DNA of 64,000 bases, taken from Ruminococcus sp. GTDB lineage: Bacteria > Bacillota > Clostridia > Oscillospirales > Ruminococcaceae. Position numbers and translations under genes: made by a program. Under the pieces are notes generated by a model. That model saw only the letters and a program-made list of their open reading frames with translations, was not told where the DNA came from and searched no databases. The stretch spans positions 62,001 through 126,000 of the forward strand of contig NZ_JAHZAX010000005.1 of NCBI RefSeq assembly GCF_019423705.1. Reading direction: 5' to 3'. Of this stretch, positions 7,841 to 17,226 are shown in pieces (within the stretch, counting starts at the first letter, position 1; each line of letters opens with the position of its first letter).

Positions 7841-9289
7841 TTGGACGTTTCTTCAATGAAGATCCGTGATATGCGTAAGGCTCTTGACAGCAAAGAGATA
7901 TCTGCTAAAGAGCTTGCACAGACATATCTTGATAAGATAAAGAAATACGACGATAAGATACAGAGCTTTATCACAATTACAGAGGAAAAGGCTCTGGAAC
8001 AGGCTGAAAAGGCGCAGGCTGTTATCGATAAGGGCGAAGCAAAGGCTCTCACAGGAATACCTGTGGCAGTAAAGGACAATATCTGCACAGAGGGCGTAAA
8101 GACCACCTGTGCGTCAAAAATGCTTGAAAACTTCGTTCCGCCTTATAATGCGACCGTTATGGAAAAGCTTGACGCTGAAAATATCGTAATGCTCGGCAAG
8201 ACTTCTATGGACGAGTTCGCAATGGGCGGTTCAACTCAGACATCGGCTTTCGCTAAGACTAAGAACCCTTACGATCTTGGCTGCGTGCCGGGCGGTTCTT
8301 CCGGCGGATCGGCTGCGGCTGTTGCAGCAGGCTTCGCTCCTGTTGCTCTTGGTACTGATACGGGCGGATCTATCAGACAGCCTGCCGCTTTCTGCGGCGT
8401 TACAGGTATCAAGCCGACTTACAGCAGAGTTTCAAGATTCGGTCTTGTGGCTTTCGCTTCATCGCTCGATCAGATCGGTTCTATCGGTCTTGACGCTCAC
8501 GACTGCGCTATTCTCCTTAACGAGATAAGCGGCTTCGATCATCACGACGGCACAAGCTCAAAGCTTGAAGTGCCAGACTTCACAGCAAAGATCGGCGAAT
8601 CCCTCAAGGGTATGAAGATCGCTCTGCCAAAGGAATTTTATGCCGACGGTATCGACGACGAGGTAAAGGCTGCTGTTCTCAAGGCTGCTGACGAATACAA
8701 GGCAATGGGCGCTGAGCTCGTTGAGTGTTCAATGCCTTCGCTCAAGTACGCTGTACCTTGTTATTATCTGCTTGCCTGCGCTGAGGCTGCTTCAAACCTG
8801 TCAAGATATGACGGTATCAAGTACGGCCACAGAACAGCTTCCGCTGACAGCTATGAACAGCTTATCATCAAGTCACGTTCAGAGGGCTTCGGCGAAGAGG
8901 TAAAGAGAAGGATACTTCTCGGAAACTACTGCCTCTCAAGCGGTTATTATGACGCTTATTACAGAAAGGCAATGGCTCTCAGACAGCTCATTAGAAAAGA
9001 ATACAACGATATATTCGAGAAGTGCGACGTTATCCTTACGCCGACAACTCCTGCCGTTGCATACAGCCCTGAAAAGACTTCTGACCCTGTTCAGATGTAT
9101 CAGGCTGATATCTGCACGGTAACAGTAAACATTGCGGGTCTTCCTGCGATATCAACTCCTTGCGGCTATGACAGCAAGGGTATGCCTATCGGAATGTCTG
9201 TAATAGGCAGAAAGTTCGACGAGGCAACTATCATCAAGACAGCCGACGCATATGAAAAGGGCTTCACCCCTGTTGCGCCGAAGCTTTAA
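7841..9289 (+). CDS. gatA: Asp-tRNA(Asn)/Glu-tRNA(Gln) amidotransferase subunit A
   Basis: An amidase-signature enzyme of 482 residues from a TTG start at 7841 (AAGG lies about 11 nt before it); a GTG at 7832 is in frame but too close to the ribosome binding site. The Ser-cisSer-Lys triad is visible: the lysine in PVAVKDNICT and the serines in GGSSGGSAAAVAAG and GTDTGGSIRQPA. GatA hydrolyses glutamine and passes ammonia through the complex to GatB. Full length and collinear with the family. It lies 25 bp after gatC and 14 bp before the gatB fusion. Confidence 0.95.
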   Translation: MDVSSMKIRDMRKALDSKEISAKELAQTYLDKIKKYDDKIQSFITITEEKALEQAEKAQAVIDKGEAKALTGIPVAVKDNICTEGVKTTCASKMLENFVPPYNATVMEKLDAENIVMLGKTSMDEFAMGGSTQTSAFAKTKNPYDLGCVPGGSSGGSAAAVAAGFAPVALGTDTGGSIRQPAAFCGVTGIKPTYSRVSRFGLVAFASSLDQIGSIGLDAHDCAILLNEISGFDHHDGTSSKLEVPDFTAKIGESLKGMKIALPKEFYADGIDDEVKAAVLKAADEYKAMGAELVECSMPSLKYAVPCYYLLACAEAASNLSRYDGIKYGHRTASADSYEQLIIKSRSEGFGEEVKRRILLGNYCLSSGYYDAYYRKAMALRQLIRKEYNDIFEKCDVILTPTTPAVAYSPEKTSDPVQMYQADICTVTVNIAGLPAISTPCGYDSKGMPIGMSVIGRKFDEATIIKTADAYEKGFTPVAPKL

Positions 9290-9303
9290 GGAGGACGAGA
9301 CAA

Positions 9304-12177
9304 ATGGAAAAATGGAGAACTGTCATCGGCCTTGAGATACACGCCGAGCTGCTTACTAAAACAAAGATCTTCTGTAACTGTTCCGCTGAATTCGGCGGAG
9401 CGCCAAATACAAGGTGCTGTCCAGTTTGTACAGGTATGCCCGGTACGCTGCCGATAATCAATCAGCAGGCTGTCGAGTATGCCGTAAAGGCCGGTTATGC
9501 GCTTAACTGCGGTATCAACAAGTTTTCTGTATTCGACAGAAAAAACTACTTCTATCCCGACCTGCCAAAGGCATATCAGATATCACAGCTTTACAGACCT
9601 ATCGTAGGCTCCGGTTATGTGCCTATCGAAGTAAACGGTCAGAAGAAGAACATCAGGATCAACCATATCCACCTTGAAGAGGACGCAGGTAAGCTCGTTC
9701 ACGATGATTTCAACGGCGTTTCAATGGCGGACTATAACAGATGTGGTATCCCGCTTATCGAGATCGTTACTGAGCCTGATATCGCTTCCGCAGAAGAGGC
9801 TATGGCTTTCGTTGAGCAGATATCACTTCTCTTGCAGTATGCAGGGGTTTGCGACTGTAAAATGGAGCAGGGTTCATTGAGATGTGACGTTAATATCTCT
9901 CTTATGAGACCTGATGCTACTGAATTTGGTACCCGTGCCGAGATCAAGAACATCAACTCTATCAAGTCTGTTGGCAGAGCTATCAAGTACGAGGAAAAGA
10001 GACAGGCGCTTCTCCTTGAGGCAGGCAAGAAGGTCGTACAGGAGACAAGACGTTACAATGCTAACAGAGACAAGACGACTTCGATGCGTACAAAGGAAAA
10101 TGCTAACGACTATCGTTATTTCCCAGAGCCGGATATCCTTCAGGTAAATCTTACAGACGCCCAGCTTGACGAGATCAGAGCAAAGCTCCCTGAAATGCCA
10201 AGCAGCAGATTCAAGAGATATACTGAGGAATACGGTATCTCAGAAGTTGACGCAAAGATACTCATCCAGTCCAAGATAATCTCCGATTTCTTTGAGGCTG
10301 CCGTTAAGAGATACAATAATCCTAAGAGCGTTGCTGTATTCATTCTCGGCGAGTTTATGAGAAGAGTAAATCTCGGAGAGATCGACATAAACAACATCAG
10401 TTTCAGCGCAGACGAGTTCGCAGAGCTTGTTGAGATGGCTGACACAGAAAAGGTTTCAAAGAACGATGCCAAGGCCGTGTTCAGAGCAATGGTAGAAGAG
10501 GGCGGAAAGCCTATGGACATTGCCAAGAGCAAGGGTATGCTCATCACAGTCGATACTGCAAAGGTAGAGGCTGGTGTCGACGAGATACTTGCTGCAAATG
10601 CCGCACAGGTAGAGCAGTACAAGAACGGCGAAACAAAGGTATTCGGCTTTATTATGGGTCAATGTACAAAGGCGCTCAAGGGCGTTGCTACACCTAAGAT
10701 TATAAAGGAAGTCCTCGAGGCAAAGCTCAAGGCGGCTGCCGCCGATGCTGACAATGAGGGCGACAAGAAGGAAGAAGTCAAGGAGAATGTCATCGACACT
10801 TCAAAGCTTACTCCTTACGAGAATGCCGACAAGTATCAGCCGACATCTGACGGCGATATGCTTATGATCGCAACGGACGACCTCAAGCAGGAATTTATGC
10901 TTGCTGACGCTCAGGCAAATATGGGCAAGGAAGTTGAGTTCTCGGGCTGCGTTCACAAGATAAAGAATATGGGAAGCATTGCATTCGTTGTTGTAAGAAC
11001 ATCGAGAAATGTGTTCCAGACTGTTTATTCAGCAGATAAGTGCAAGGATTCTATCGAGGGTCTGAGAGAGGGCTATTATGTAAACGTAAAGGGTATCGTC
11101 AAGGAGAATGGCAGAGATGTCAACGGCCTTGAGATCGAGCTTACTTCTATCAAGCTTATCTCCACTTCCGCAGCAGAGCTTCCGCTGAAAATTTCACAGG
11201 GCAAGCTCAACTGCACCATCGAAGTAAATCTTGACAACCGTGCGGTATCCCTCAGAAACCCTTATGAGAGAGCTATATTCAAGCTTCAAGAGGGTCTTGT
11301 ACAGGGTATGCACAGATTTATGCAGGCAAACAACTTCACAGAGATTCACTCGCCGAAGATAGTTGCACAGGGCGCAGAGGGCGGCGCTAATATCTTCCGC
11401 CTTGACTATTTCGGAAAGTCAGCTTTCCTTAATCAGTCGCCGCAGTTCTATAAGCAGATGGCTGTCGCTTACTTTGACAGAGTTTACGAGATCGCACCTG
11501 TATACAGAGCTGAGAAGCACGCAACTTCACGTCACATCAACGAGTATATCGGCCTTGACTTTGAAATGGGCTATATCGACAGTATGTATGACGTTATGAA
11601 AATGGAGATCGCAATGCTGAAATCTATTTTCGAGTATATCAAGGAAAATTATCAGAACGAGATAAAGATACTTGACGCTGACGTGCCAGATATCAAGGAA
11701 GTTCCTTCTATCAAGTTTGCTGACGCTATCAAGCTGCTGAGAGGCGGCGAGGGCAGCGGCAAGAAGTTCGACCTTGACCCAGAGGACGAGGTGAACCTTG
11801 GCAAGTATGCAAAAGAAAAGTACGATTCAGACTTTATCTTTGTTACACACTTCCCATCATCAAAGCCGCCGTTCTATGCGATGAATTCTAAGGAAGACCC
11901 AAGAGAGGCTTACAAGTTCGACCTGTTGTTCAGAGGACTTGAGATCACATCGGGCGGTCAGAGAATCCACGATTATAACGAGCAGGTAGCGAAGATGAAG
12001 GCGCAGGGGCTTGATCCGGACGACTTCAAGAATTACCTTGAGGCTCACAAGTACGGTCTGCCACCTCACGGCGGTCTTGGTATCGGTCTTGAGAGACTTC
12101 TTATGAAGCTTCTTAACAAGAACAATATCAGAGAGACTTCTCTCTTCCCAAGAGATATCAACAGACTTATGCCATAG
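9304..12177 (+). CDS. GatB fused to archaeal-type aspartyl-tRNA synthetase
   Basis: One uninterrupted 957-codon frame. Residues 1 to about 475 are a complete GatB: VIGLEIHAEL at the start, the Cys-rich zinc site at C24/C26/C39/C42, and the YqeY-like tail ending near KIIKEVLEAKLK. A charged linker of about 25 residues (DADNEGDKKEEVKEN) follows. Residues about 510-957 are a complete class IIb AspRS: an OB-fold anticodon domain with GCVHKIKNMGSIAF (H551), motif 1 (FTEIHSPKI), motif 2 with R735 in YRAEKHATSRHINEY, and motif 3 GGLGIGLERL at 923-932. QSPQFYKQM and EYIGLDFEM match archaeal AspRS, not AsnRS or bacterial AspRS. The histidine after GCV is the residue type I associate with non-discriminating archaeal AspRS. 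The protein would charge tRNA(Asn) with Asp and amidate it in one polypeptide. Ribosome binding site AAGGAGG. Confidence 0.93.
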   Translation: MEKWRTVIGLEIHAELLTKTKIFCNCSAEFGGAPNTRCCPVCTGMPGTLPIINQQAVEYAVKAGYALNCGINKFSVFDRKNYFYPDLPKAYQISQLYRPIVGSGYVPIEVNGQKKNIRINHIHLEEDAGKLVHDDFNGVSMADYNRCGIPLIEIVTEPDIASAEEAMAFVEQISLLLQYAGVCDCKMEQGSLRCDVNISLMRPDATEFGTRAEIKNINSIKSVGRAIKYEEKRQALLLEAGKKVVQETRRYNANRDKTTSMRTKENANDYRYFPEPDILQVNLTDAQLDEIRAKLPEMPSSRFKRYTEEYGISEVDAKILIQSKIISDFFEAAVKRYNNPKSVAVFILGEFMRRVNLGEIDINNISFSADEFAELVEMADTEKVSKNDAKAVFRAMVEEGGKPMDIAKSKGMLITVDTAKVEAGVDEILAANAAQVEQYKNGETKVFGFIMGQCTKALKGVATPKIIKEVLEAKLKAAAADADNEGDKKEEVKENVIDTSKLTPYENADKYQPTSDGDMLMIATDDLKQEFMLADAQANMGKEVEFSGCVHKIKNMGSIAFVVVRTSRNVFQTVYSADKCKDSIEGLREGYYVNVKGIVKENGRDVNGLEIELTSIKLISTSAAELPLKISQGKLNCTIEVNLDNRAVSLRNPYERAIFKLQEGLVQGMHRFMQANNFTEIHSPKIVAQGAEGGANIFRLDYFGKSAFLNQSPQFYKQMAVAYFDRVYEIAPVYRAEKHATSRHINEYIGLDFEMGYIDSMYDVMKMEIAMLKSIFEYIKENYQNEIKILDADVPDIKEVPSIKFADAIKLLRGGEGSGKKFDLDPEDEVNLGKYAKEKYDSDFIFVTHFPSSKPPFYAMNSKEDPREAYKFDLLFRGLEITSGGQRIHDYNEQVAKMKAQGLDPDDFKNYLEAHKYGLPPHGGLGIGLERLLMKLLNKNNIRETSLFPRDINRLMP

Positions 12178-12206
12178 TAGGTCATAGGCTGGAAATAAGT
12201 TTTTAC

Positions 12207-12241
12207 AAGAACGGACGGAATTTTCTGTCCGTTCTTTTTTT
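12207..12241 (+). terminator. Intrinsic terminator of the gatCAB operon
   Basis: AGAACGGAC pairs with GTCCGTTCT around GGAATTTTCT, followed by seven Ts. Confidence 0.9.
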
Positions 12242-12335
12242 GCCTGTATATAAGCCGCATATTTGCCCAATAAGAATAGTATACATTAGTCAGCACGTCT
12301 GAGTAGTGCAGCGTTTTTATTGGAGGAATGATGAT

Positions 12336-13583
12336 TTGAAAAAGATATTGGCTTTGGCGATGTGCGCAGTTATGCTTTGCTCCTGCGGCATTGGCGGGGA
12401 TAGTTCTGACAGTCAGAGGGACAGGCTTGTGACCCTTGAAAGGGCTTCGGTGATACCTGTTGAGGTGATGGGTGAGGATAGTTCAAAGGCGGAGAAGGTG
12501 AATTATAAAGAACAGAAAGCTCTTTGGATATCGTACATCGACCTTGCGCCAATGCTGACGGGGAAGAGTGAGGAAGAGTTTCGCTCCAACTTTTCGGCAG
12601 CTTGTGAAAATGCGGCGGAGCTTGGCTGCAACACACTTTACGTTCACGTCAGACCATTTGGTGATGCAATTTATTTTTCAAAGCTTTATCCGCCCTCACG
12701 ATATATCACGGGGCAGGCAGGGAAGCGTGGTGGATTTGATCCGCTGGAAATTATGATCGAGACAGCACACGAAAATGGGCTATCTTTTCACGCTTGGATA
12801 AATCCATTGCGGTGCGAAAATGAGGAAGCTTATTCGGCTTATGATAACTGCTATCCGCTGAAACAATGGTATGATATGGATAACGGCTATCTCCAGCGAG
12901 TGGAGGGGGACAGCCATTTGTGGCTCGACCCTGCCTATGACGAGGTGCGAAAGCTTATTGCGGACGGAGCGGCGGAGCTTGCGGAAAATTACGATATCGA
13001 CGGCATACATTACGATGATTATTTTTATCCCACCACGGTGGAGAGCTTTGATGTTGAGTGCTTTTCGGCGCAAAGCGAATTTGACGATCTGTCGCTTTGG
13101 CGGCTGGATAATATAAACAAAATGGCGGCGGAGATATATAATGCAGTGAAGTCGGTGGACGATGATATCGTGGTGGGGGTATCGCCCCAGGGAAATATTG
13201 AGAACAACTATGAATATATGTACGCCGATGTTAAGAAATGGTGTTCAGAGGAGGGGTATATAGACTATATTTGTCCGCAGATATATTTCGGATATGACAA
13301 CAGCGTCAAGCCCTATTTGCAGACTTTGGCGGACTGGAAGAGCCTTTGCACGGGAAATGTTGATCTGATCGCAGGGCTGGGGGTGTATAAGATCGGTGCG
13401 GAAGATGAGTTCGCTGACGATATCGGCATTATCGGCAGGCAGATTTCTGACGCTGTCGAAGAGGGCGGTTTTGACGGTGCGGCGCTTTATGCTTACAATA
13501 ATATCTTCACGCCGACAGATGATATGATAGTTAGAACTAACCAAGAGCTGGAATTTATAAGGGCGGCTCTTGAAGATTTTTAA
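12336..13583 (+). CDS. GHL10 / DUF187-type glycosyl hydrolase-like lipoprotein
   Basis: A 415-residue lipoprotein. From a TTG start at 12336, 9 nt after GGAGG, the N-terminus reads MKKILALAMCAVMLCSCG, a lipoprotein signal with lipobox LCSC. A GTG 30 bp upstream is in frame but would bury the ribosome binding site. KALWISYIDLAPML, TLYVHVRPFGDAIY, GIHYDDYFYP and VGVSPQGNI are the conserved strands of the GH10-like (YngK / FenI) family, a TIM barrel expected outside the membrane. Members are thought to cut glycans of the wall or exopolysaccharide; the exact substrate is unknown. Stands alone between the gatCAB terminator and the nfn promoter. Confidence 0.87.
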   Translation: MKKILALAMCAVMLCSCGIGGDSSDSQRDRLVTLERASVIPVEVMGEDSSKAEKVNYKEQKALWISYIDLAPMLTGKSEEEFRSNFSAACENAAELGCNTLYVHVRPFGDAIYFSKLYPPSRYITGQAGKRGGFDPLEIMIETAHENGLSFHAWINPLRCENEEAYSAYDNCYPLKQWYDMDNGYLQRVEGDSHLWLDPAYDEVRKLIADGAAELAENYDIDGIHYDDYFYPTTVESFDVECFSAQSEFDDLSLWRLDNINKMAAEIYNAVKSVDDDIVVGVSPQGNIENNYEYMYADVKKWCSEEGYIDYICPQIYFGYDNSVKPYLQTLADWKSLCTGNVDLIAGLGVYKIGAEDEFADDIGIIGRQISDAVEEGGFDGAALYAYNNIFTPTDDMIVRTNQELEFIRAALEDF

Positions 13584-13681
13584 CATATAGAAAATTATAT
13601 GTGCTATGCTAAATTTGCATAAAATGTATGAATAATTTGTGAGATATTATGATGAAATTTATGGAGATAAACAAAAAGCTA

Positions 13682-13710
13682 TTGAAATTTATGATATTAT
13701 ATAGTATAAT
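13682..13710 (+). promoter_or_regulatory. Sigma-A promoter of nfnAB
   Basis: TTGAAA (13682-13687), 17-bp spacer, TATAAT (13705-13710), about 90 bp before nfnA. Confidence 0.75.
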
Positions 13711-13800
13711 ATTAGATGTTGTAGGGTGATAATGCAGATTTTTTGTGTTATTTGCCTAAAACTTATTGCATTTTTGCTAAATATTTAGGGAGGGATTTTA

Positions 13801-14634
13801 GTGTACAAAATCGTAACAAGAAAACAGCTCAATGATTCTGTTGTTCTTATGGAAATTGACGCTCCTTACATTGCCGCTAAGGCTGAGGCTGGTCAGTTCA
13901 TCATTTACAGAGTCGATGAGAAGGGCGAGCGTGTTCCGCTCACTATTGCTGATTATGACAGAGAAAAGGGCACTATCACAATTATTTTCCAGGTAGTAGG
14001 CGCTTCTACTACTGAGCTTTCAAGACTTAATGAAGGCGATTATATCCACGACGTTGTTGGCCCTCTGGGCGTTGCAACTGAGTATGACGAAGGCGTTAAG
14101 AGAGTTGCTGTTGTCGGCGGCGGCGTTGGCTGTGCTATCGCTTACCCACAGGCTAAGAAGCTTCACTCAATGGGCGTTGAAGTTGACCTTATCGCAGGTT
14201 TCAGAAGCAAGGATATCGTTATCCTTGAGGAAGAGATGGGCAAGGCTTCTTCACATCTTCACATCTGTACTGACGATGGCTCATACGGCTATCACGGATT
14301 TGTTACAAACAAGCTTCAGGAACTTATCGACGGCGGAGCTAAGTTTGACGAAGTTATAGCTATCGGCCCTGTTCCAATGATGAAGTTCGTTTGCAAGGTA
14401 ACAAAGCCTTACGATATCAAGACCCTCGTTTCACTTAACCCTATTATGATCGACGGCACAGGAATGTGCGGCGGATGTCGTGTTACTGTTGACGGCAAGA
14501 TCAAGTATGCTTGCGTTGACGGCCCTGACTTTGACGGTCAGAAGGTAGATTTTGACGAGCTTATGAGAAGAAACTCGACTTATAAGGAGCAGGAAAAGGC
14601 TCACTTGTGCAGACTTACAGGAGGTGTAAGATAA
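13801..14634 (+). CDS. nfnA: NADH-dependent ferredoxin:NADP+ oxidoreductase subunit A
   Basis: A 277-residue ferredoxin-NADP reductase-like protein (FAD domain about 1-100, NAD domain about 100-215) with a [2Fe-2S] site at the C-terminus in GTGMCGGCRVTV plus a later cysteine (YACVDG). Alone it resembles PyrK or the sulfide dehydrogenase subunit, but the partner gene directly downstream makes NfnA the best call. NfnAB couples NADH and reduced ferredoxin oxidation to the reduction of two NADP+ by flavin-based electron bifurcation in the cytosol of anaerobes. GTG start with AGGGAGGG before it. Stop and next start share one base. Confidence 0.88.
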   Translation: MYKIVTRKQLNDSVVLMEIDAPYIAAKAEAGQFIIYRVDEKGERVPLTIADYDREKGTITIIFQVVGASTTELSRLNEGDYIHDVVGPLGVATEYDEGVKRVAVVGGGVGCAIAYPQAKKLHSMGVEVDLIAGFRSKDIVILEEEMGKASSHLHICTDDGSYGYHGFVTNKLQELIDGGAKFDEVIAIGPVPMMKFVCKVTKPYDIKTLVSLNPIMIDGTGMCGGCRVTVDGKIKYACVDGPDFDGQKVDFDELMRRNSTYKEQEKAHLCRLTGGVR

Positions 14635-16019
14635 TGGCTAATATGAGTTTGACAAAGACTCCTATCGCTGAGCAGGAGCCAAAGGTCAGAGCAAGAAACT
14701 TCAAGGAAGTTACTCTCGGTTATACACCTGAGCAGGCAATGGAAGAGGCTACAAGATGTCTTAACTGTAAGCATAAGCCTTGTATGACAGGATGTCCTGT
14801 AAGCGTTAGAATTCCGGAATTCGTTGCAAAGGTAGCAGAGGGCAAGTTCGAGGAAGCTTATGCTATCATCAAGACAACGAACGCTCTTCCGGCAGTTTGC
14901 GGACGTGTATGTCCACAGGAGCATCAATGTGAAGGCAAGTGCGTAAGAGGTATCAAGGGCGAGCCTGTCGCTATCGGCAGACTTGAGAGATTCTGCGCTG
15001 ACTATATGATGGACAAGAAGGTTGAAGTTGAGAAGGCAGAGCCAAACGGCCATAAGGTAGCTGTTGTCGGCGGCGGCCCTTCAAGCCTTACAGTTGCAGG
15101 CGACCTTGCTAAGCTCGGTTACGATGTAACTATCTACGAGGCATTCCACACAGCAGGCGGCGTTCTAATGTATGGTATCCCTGAGTTCAGACTTCCAAAG
15201 GCTATCGTTCAGCACGAGATCGACAACCTTACTAATATGGGCGTACATATTATGACAAATATGGTAATCGGCAGAGTTCTTTCTATCGACGAGCTTATGG
15301 GTATGGGCTATGAGGCTGTATTCGTTGGTTCAGGCGCTGGTCTGCCAAGATTTATGGGTATCGAGGGCGAAGGCCTTGTAGGCGTTTACTCCGCTAACGA
15401 GTATCTTACAAGAATCAACCTTATGAAGGCTTATAAGGACGATTATGACACTCCGATCATGAAGTCAAAGAATGTTGCTGTTGTGGGCGGCGGTAACGTT
15501 GCAATGGACGCTGCACGTTCTGCAATGAGACTTGGCGCTGAGCACGTTTATATCGTATACAGACGTTCAATGGACGAGCTTCCTGCAAGAAAGGAAGAGG
15601 TCCATCACGCTCAGGAAGAGGGCATTGAGTTCCTGGTTCTGAACAACCCTGTTAAGATCGTTGGCGATGAGAACGGCCACGTTACCGGTATGGAATGTAT
15701 CAAGATGGAACTTGGCGAGCCTGACGCAAGCGGCAGAAGACGTCCTATCCCTGTTGAGGGTTCAAACTTTGTGCTTGACGTTGACACAGCTATTATGTCT
15801 ATCGGTACTTCACCAAACCCACTTATCAGAAGCACAACACCTGGCCTTGAGACAAACGATCACGGCTGCCTTATCGTTGACGAGAACGAGTCAACAACTA
15901 AGGAAGGCGTTTACGCCGGCGGTGACGCTGTTACAGGCGCTGCTACTGTTATCCTCGCAATGGGCGCAGGCAAGAAGGCTGCCGCAGCTATCGACGAGTA
16001 TATCAAGAACAAGAAATAA
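14634..16019 (+). CDS. nfnB: NADH-dependent ferredoxin:NADP+ oxidoreductase subunit B (GltA-like)
   Basis: A 461-residue protein starting MANMSLTKTP at 14634, with AGGAGG upstream; an earlier in-frame ATG lies inside nfnA and is less likely. CLNCKHKPCMTGCPV and VCGRVCPQEHQCEGKC are the two cysteine clusters that hold [4Fe-4S] centres. AVVGGGPSSLTVAGDLA and later VVGGGNVAMDAARSA are the FAD and NAD(P)H Rossmann motifs. Same architecture as the small subunit of glutamate synthase; with no large gltB-type subunit present and nfnA next door, the bifurcating NfnB is the likely identity. Confidence 0.88.
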   Translation: MANMSLTKTPIAEQEPKVRARNFKEVTLGYTPEQAMEEATRCLNCKHKPCMTGCPVSVRIPEFVAKVAEGKFEEAYAIIKTTNALPAVCGRVCPQEHQCEGKCVRGIKGEPVAIGRLERFCADYMMDKKVEVEKAEPNGHKVAVVGGGPSSLTVAGDLAKLGYDVTIYEAFHTAGGVLMYGIPEFRLPKAIVQHEIDNLTNMGVHIMTNMVIGRVLSIDELMGMGYEAVFVGSGAGLPRFMGIEGEGLVGVYSANEYLTRINLMKAYKDDYDTPIMKSKNVAVVGGGNVAMDAARSAMRLGAEHVYIVYRRSMDELPARKEEVHHAQEEGIEFLVLNNPVKIVGDENGHVTGMECIKMELGEPDASGRRRPIPVEGSNFVLDVDTAIMSIGTSPNPLIRSTTPGLETNDHGCLIVDENESTTKEGVYAGGDAVTGAATVILAMGAGKKAAAAIDEYIKNKK

Positions 16020-16053
16020 TTTCATTTAAGTTGAAAATAAATTGTGAAAAGGG

Positions 16054-16082
16054 TTGAATTATCATATCAAATCTGCTATACT
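16054..16082 (+). promoter_or_regulatory. Sigma-A promoter of yajC
   Basis: TTGAAT (16054-16059), 17-bp spacer, TATACT (16077-16082), 31 bp before the start codon. Confidence 0.7.
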
Positions 16083-16113
16083 TAAGGGGTATTACAAATT
16101 TGGAGGTAATTAA

Positions 16114-16446
16114 ATGAATTATTCAGCACTTGCAGCAGTTCTGTCGGCTGAGCAGGGCTCTACGGCTTCGCTCGCTATGACATTTATTCCACTTGTTCTT
16201 ATTATCGTTGTGTTCTATTTCCTTATTATCCGTCCTCAGAAGAAGCAGGATAAGAAGGACGCTGAGATGAGAGACAATCTTGAGATCGGCGACGAGGTAG
16301 TTACAAACGGCGGTATCGTTGGAATTGTGTTCTCTATTAAGGACGACACAGTTGTTATCGAGACAGGCGGAGACAGAAGCAAGATCCGTGTTAAGAAGTG
16401 GGCTATCGCTAAGAACGAGACGATCCACGACGGTGACGCTAAGTAA
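16114..16446 (+). CDS. yajC: Preprotein translocase accessory subunit YajC
   Basis: A 110-residue protein with one membrane segment at about 22-40 and the family core IIRPQKKQDKKD, then EIGDEVVTNGGIVGIV, a small beta domain on the cytoplasmic side. YajC associates with SecDF and the Sec translocon. The gene has its own promoter, a GGAGG site 7 nt before the ATG and a terminator straight after, and lies upstream of the TIGR04086-SCIFF-maturase genes, which is a common order in clostridia. Confidence 0.93.
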   Translation: MNYSALAAVLSAEQGSTASLAMTFIPLVLIIVVFYFLIIRPQKKQDKKDAEMRDNLEIGDEVVTNGGIVGIVFSIKDDTVVIETGGDRSKIRVKKWAIAKNETIHDGDAK

Positions 16447-16468
16447 ATTTAGCTTATAATGGATATTG

Positions 16469-16499
16469 ACGGACGGGAAGGTTATCCCGTCCGTTTTTT
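16469..16499 (+). terminator. Intrinsic terminator after yajC
   Basis: ACGGACGGGA pairs with TCCCGTCCGT around AGGTTA, with a run of six Ts. Confidence 0.9.
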
Positions 16500-16562
16500 G
16501 TTCTTATTTTCCTGACGTGGGAATATAATTCTTATGAGTTATACTGAGCGGAGGGAAGGCTT

Positions 16563-16967
16563 ATGAAAAGAGTTAGAATGTTTGAGGGACGAAAGCTTTC
16601 GGCCATTACGACGCCTGTGATATCGGCGCTGTTGGGGCTGGGGGCGGTGTTCTTGGTGATACTGCTGTTTGCGTTTGCCATCACAAAGATCGACGCAACG
16701 GATTTTATGCTTTCGGTGATGTCAACGGTGGCGCTTTGCGTGGGGGCATACGTCGGGGGATATGTAAGCGGAAAAAGGCAGCGGCGCAGCGGTCTGCTTT
16801 CCGGGGTGCTTTGCGGAGTGTTCATTTTTCTTGCGATAGTGGTGCTCAGCGCTTTGTTTTCTAAGGCGGTGGAGAGCTTTTCCGTCACCACAAAGCTTGT
16901 TTTGACCCTTGTGTGCGCAGGAGTTGGCGGCATTGTGGGGGTGAATACGAAAAACAGCAGATATTAG
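16563..16967 (+). CDS. TIGR04086 family membrane protein
   Basis: A 134-residue protein with four predicted membrane segments (about 15-40, 48-65, 78-97 and 108-126). GAYVGGYVSGKRQRRSGLLSG is close to the typical core of TIGR04086 proteins, which occur in clostridia next to yajC and the SCIFF gene. Function is unknown; the location hints at a link with the SCIFF peptide, for example in its export, but nothing in the sequence proves this. Start ATG at 16563 with GGAGGG upstream. Confidence 0.75.
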   Translation: MKRVRMFEGRKLSAITTPVISALLGLGAVFLVILLFAFAITKIDATDFMLSVMSTVALCVGAYVGGYVSGKRQRRSGLLSGVLCGVFIFLAIVVLSALFSKAVESFSVTTKLVLTLVCAGVGGIVGVNTKNSRY

Positions 16968-17066
16968 CCTTGGTATAAATATTTATACTGCATTAATCGT
17001 GTGTTCATATTCATAGGGGCATAATGTGGTATAATTAATTTAAAATAATTATTGGAGGAATATCTG

Positions 17067-17210
17067 ATGAAACATATCAAGACGATCAATAAGGCTAATC
17101 TTAAAAAGACTGCTGCTAAGGGCGGCTGCGGTAAGTGCCAGGCTTCTTGCCAGTCTGCTTGCAAGACTTCCTGCACAGTTGCTAACCAGAAGTGCGAGAG
17201 AGAAGCTTAA
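17067..17210 (+). CDS. scfA: SCIFF ranthipeptide precursor (six cysteines)
   Basis: A 47-residue peptide, MKHIKTINKANLKKT followed by a cysteine-rich core with C21, C24, C28, C32, C36 and C43: six cysteines within the C-terminal 27 residues. This is the 'six cysteines in forty-five' (SCIFF) precursor, almost universal in clostridia, whose cysteines are crosslinked to other residues (thioether) by the radical SAM enzyme encoded 131 bp downstream. The first 18 residues act as leader. Threonines T34/S35/T37 lie in the core as possible acceptors. GGAGG is 9 nt before the ATG. Reported roles of these peptides include quorum-type signalling; the role here is unknown. Confidence 0.95.
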   Translation: MKHIKTINKANLKKTAAKGGCGKCQASCQSACKTSCTVANQKCEREA

Positions 17211-17226
17211 TCTTCGGATCTTCTTC

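Noticed and set aside
10800..12177. The C-terminal half of the GatB fusion as asparaginyl-tRNA synthetase
   Set aside because: QSPQFYKQM and EYIGLDFEM match archaeal AspRS; AsnRS would have a different motif 2 region (S-G-Q-L-H and E-F-W-M-V-E-P). AspRS also makes sense next to GatCAB.
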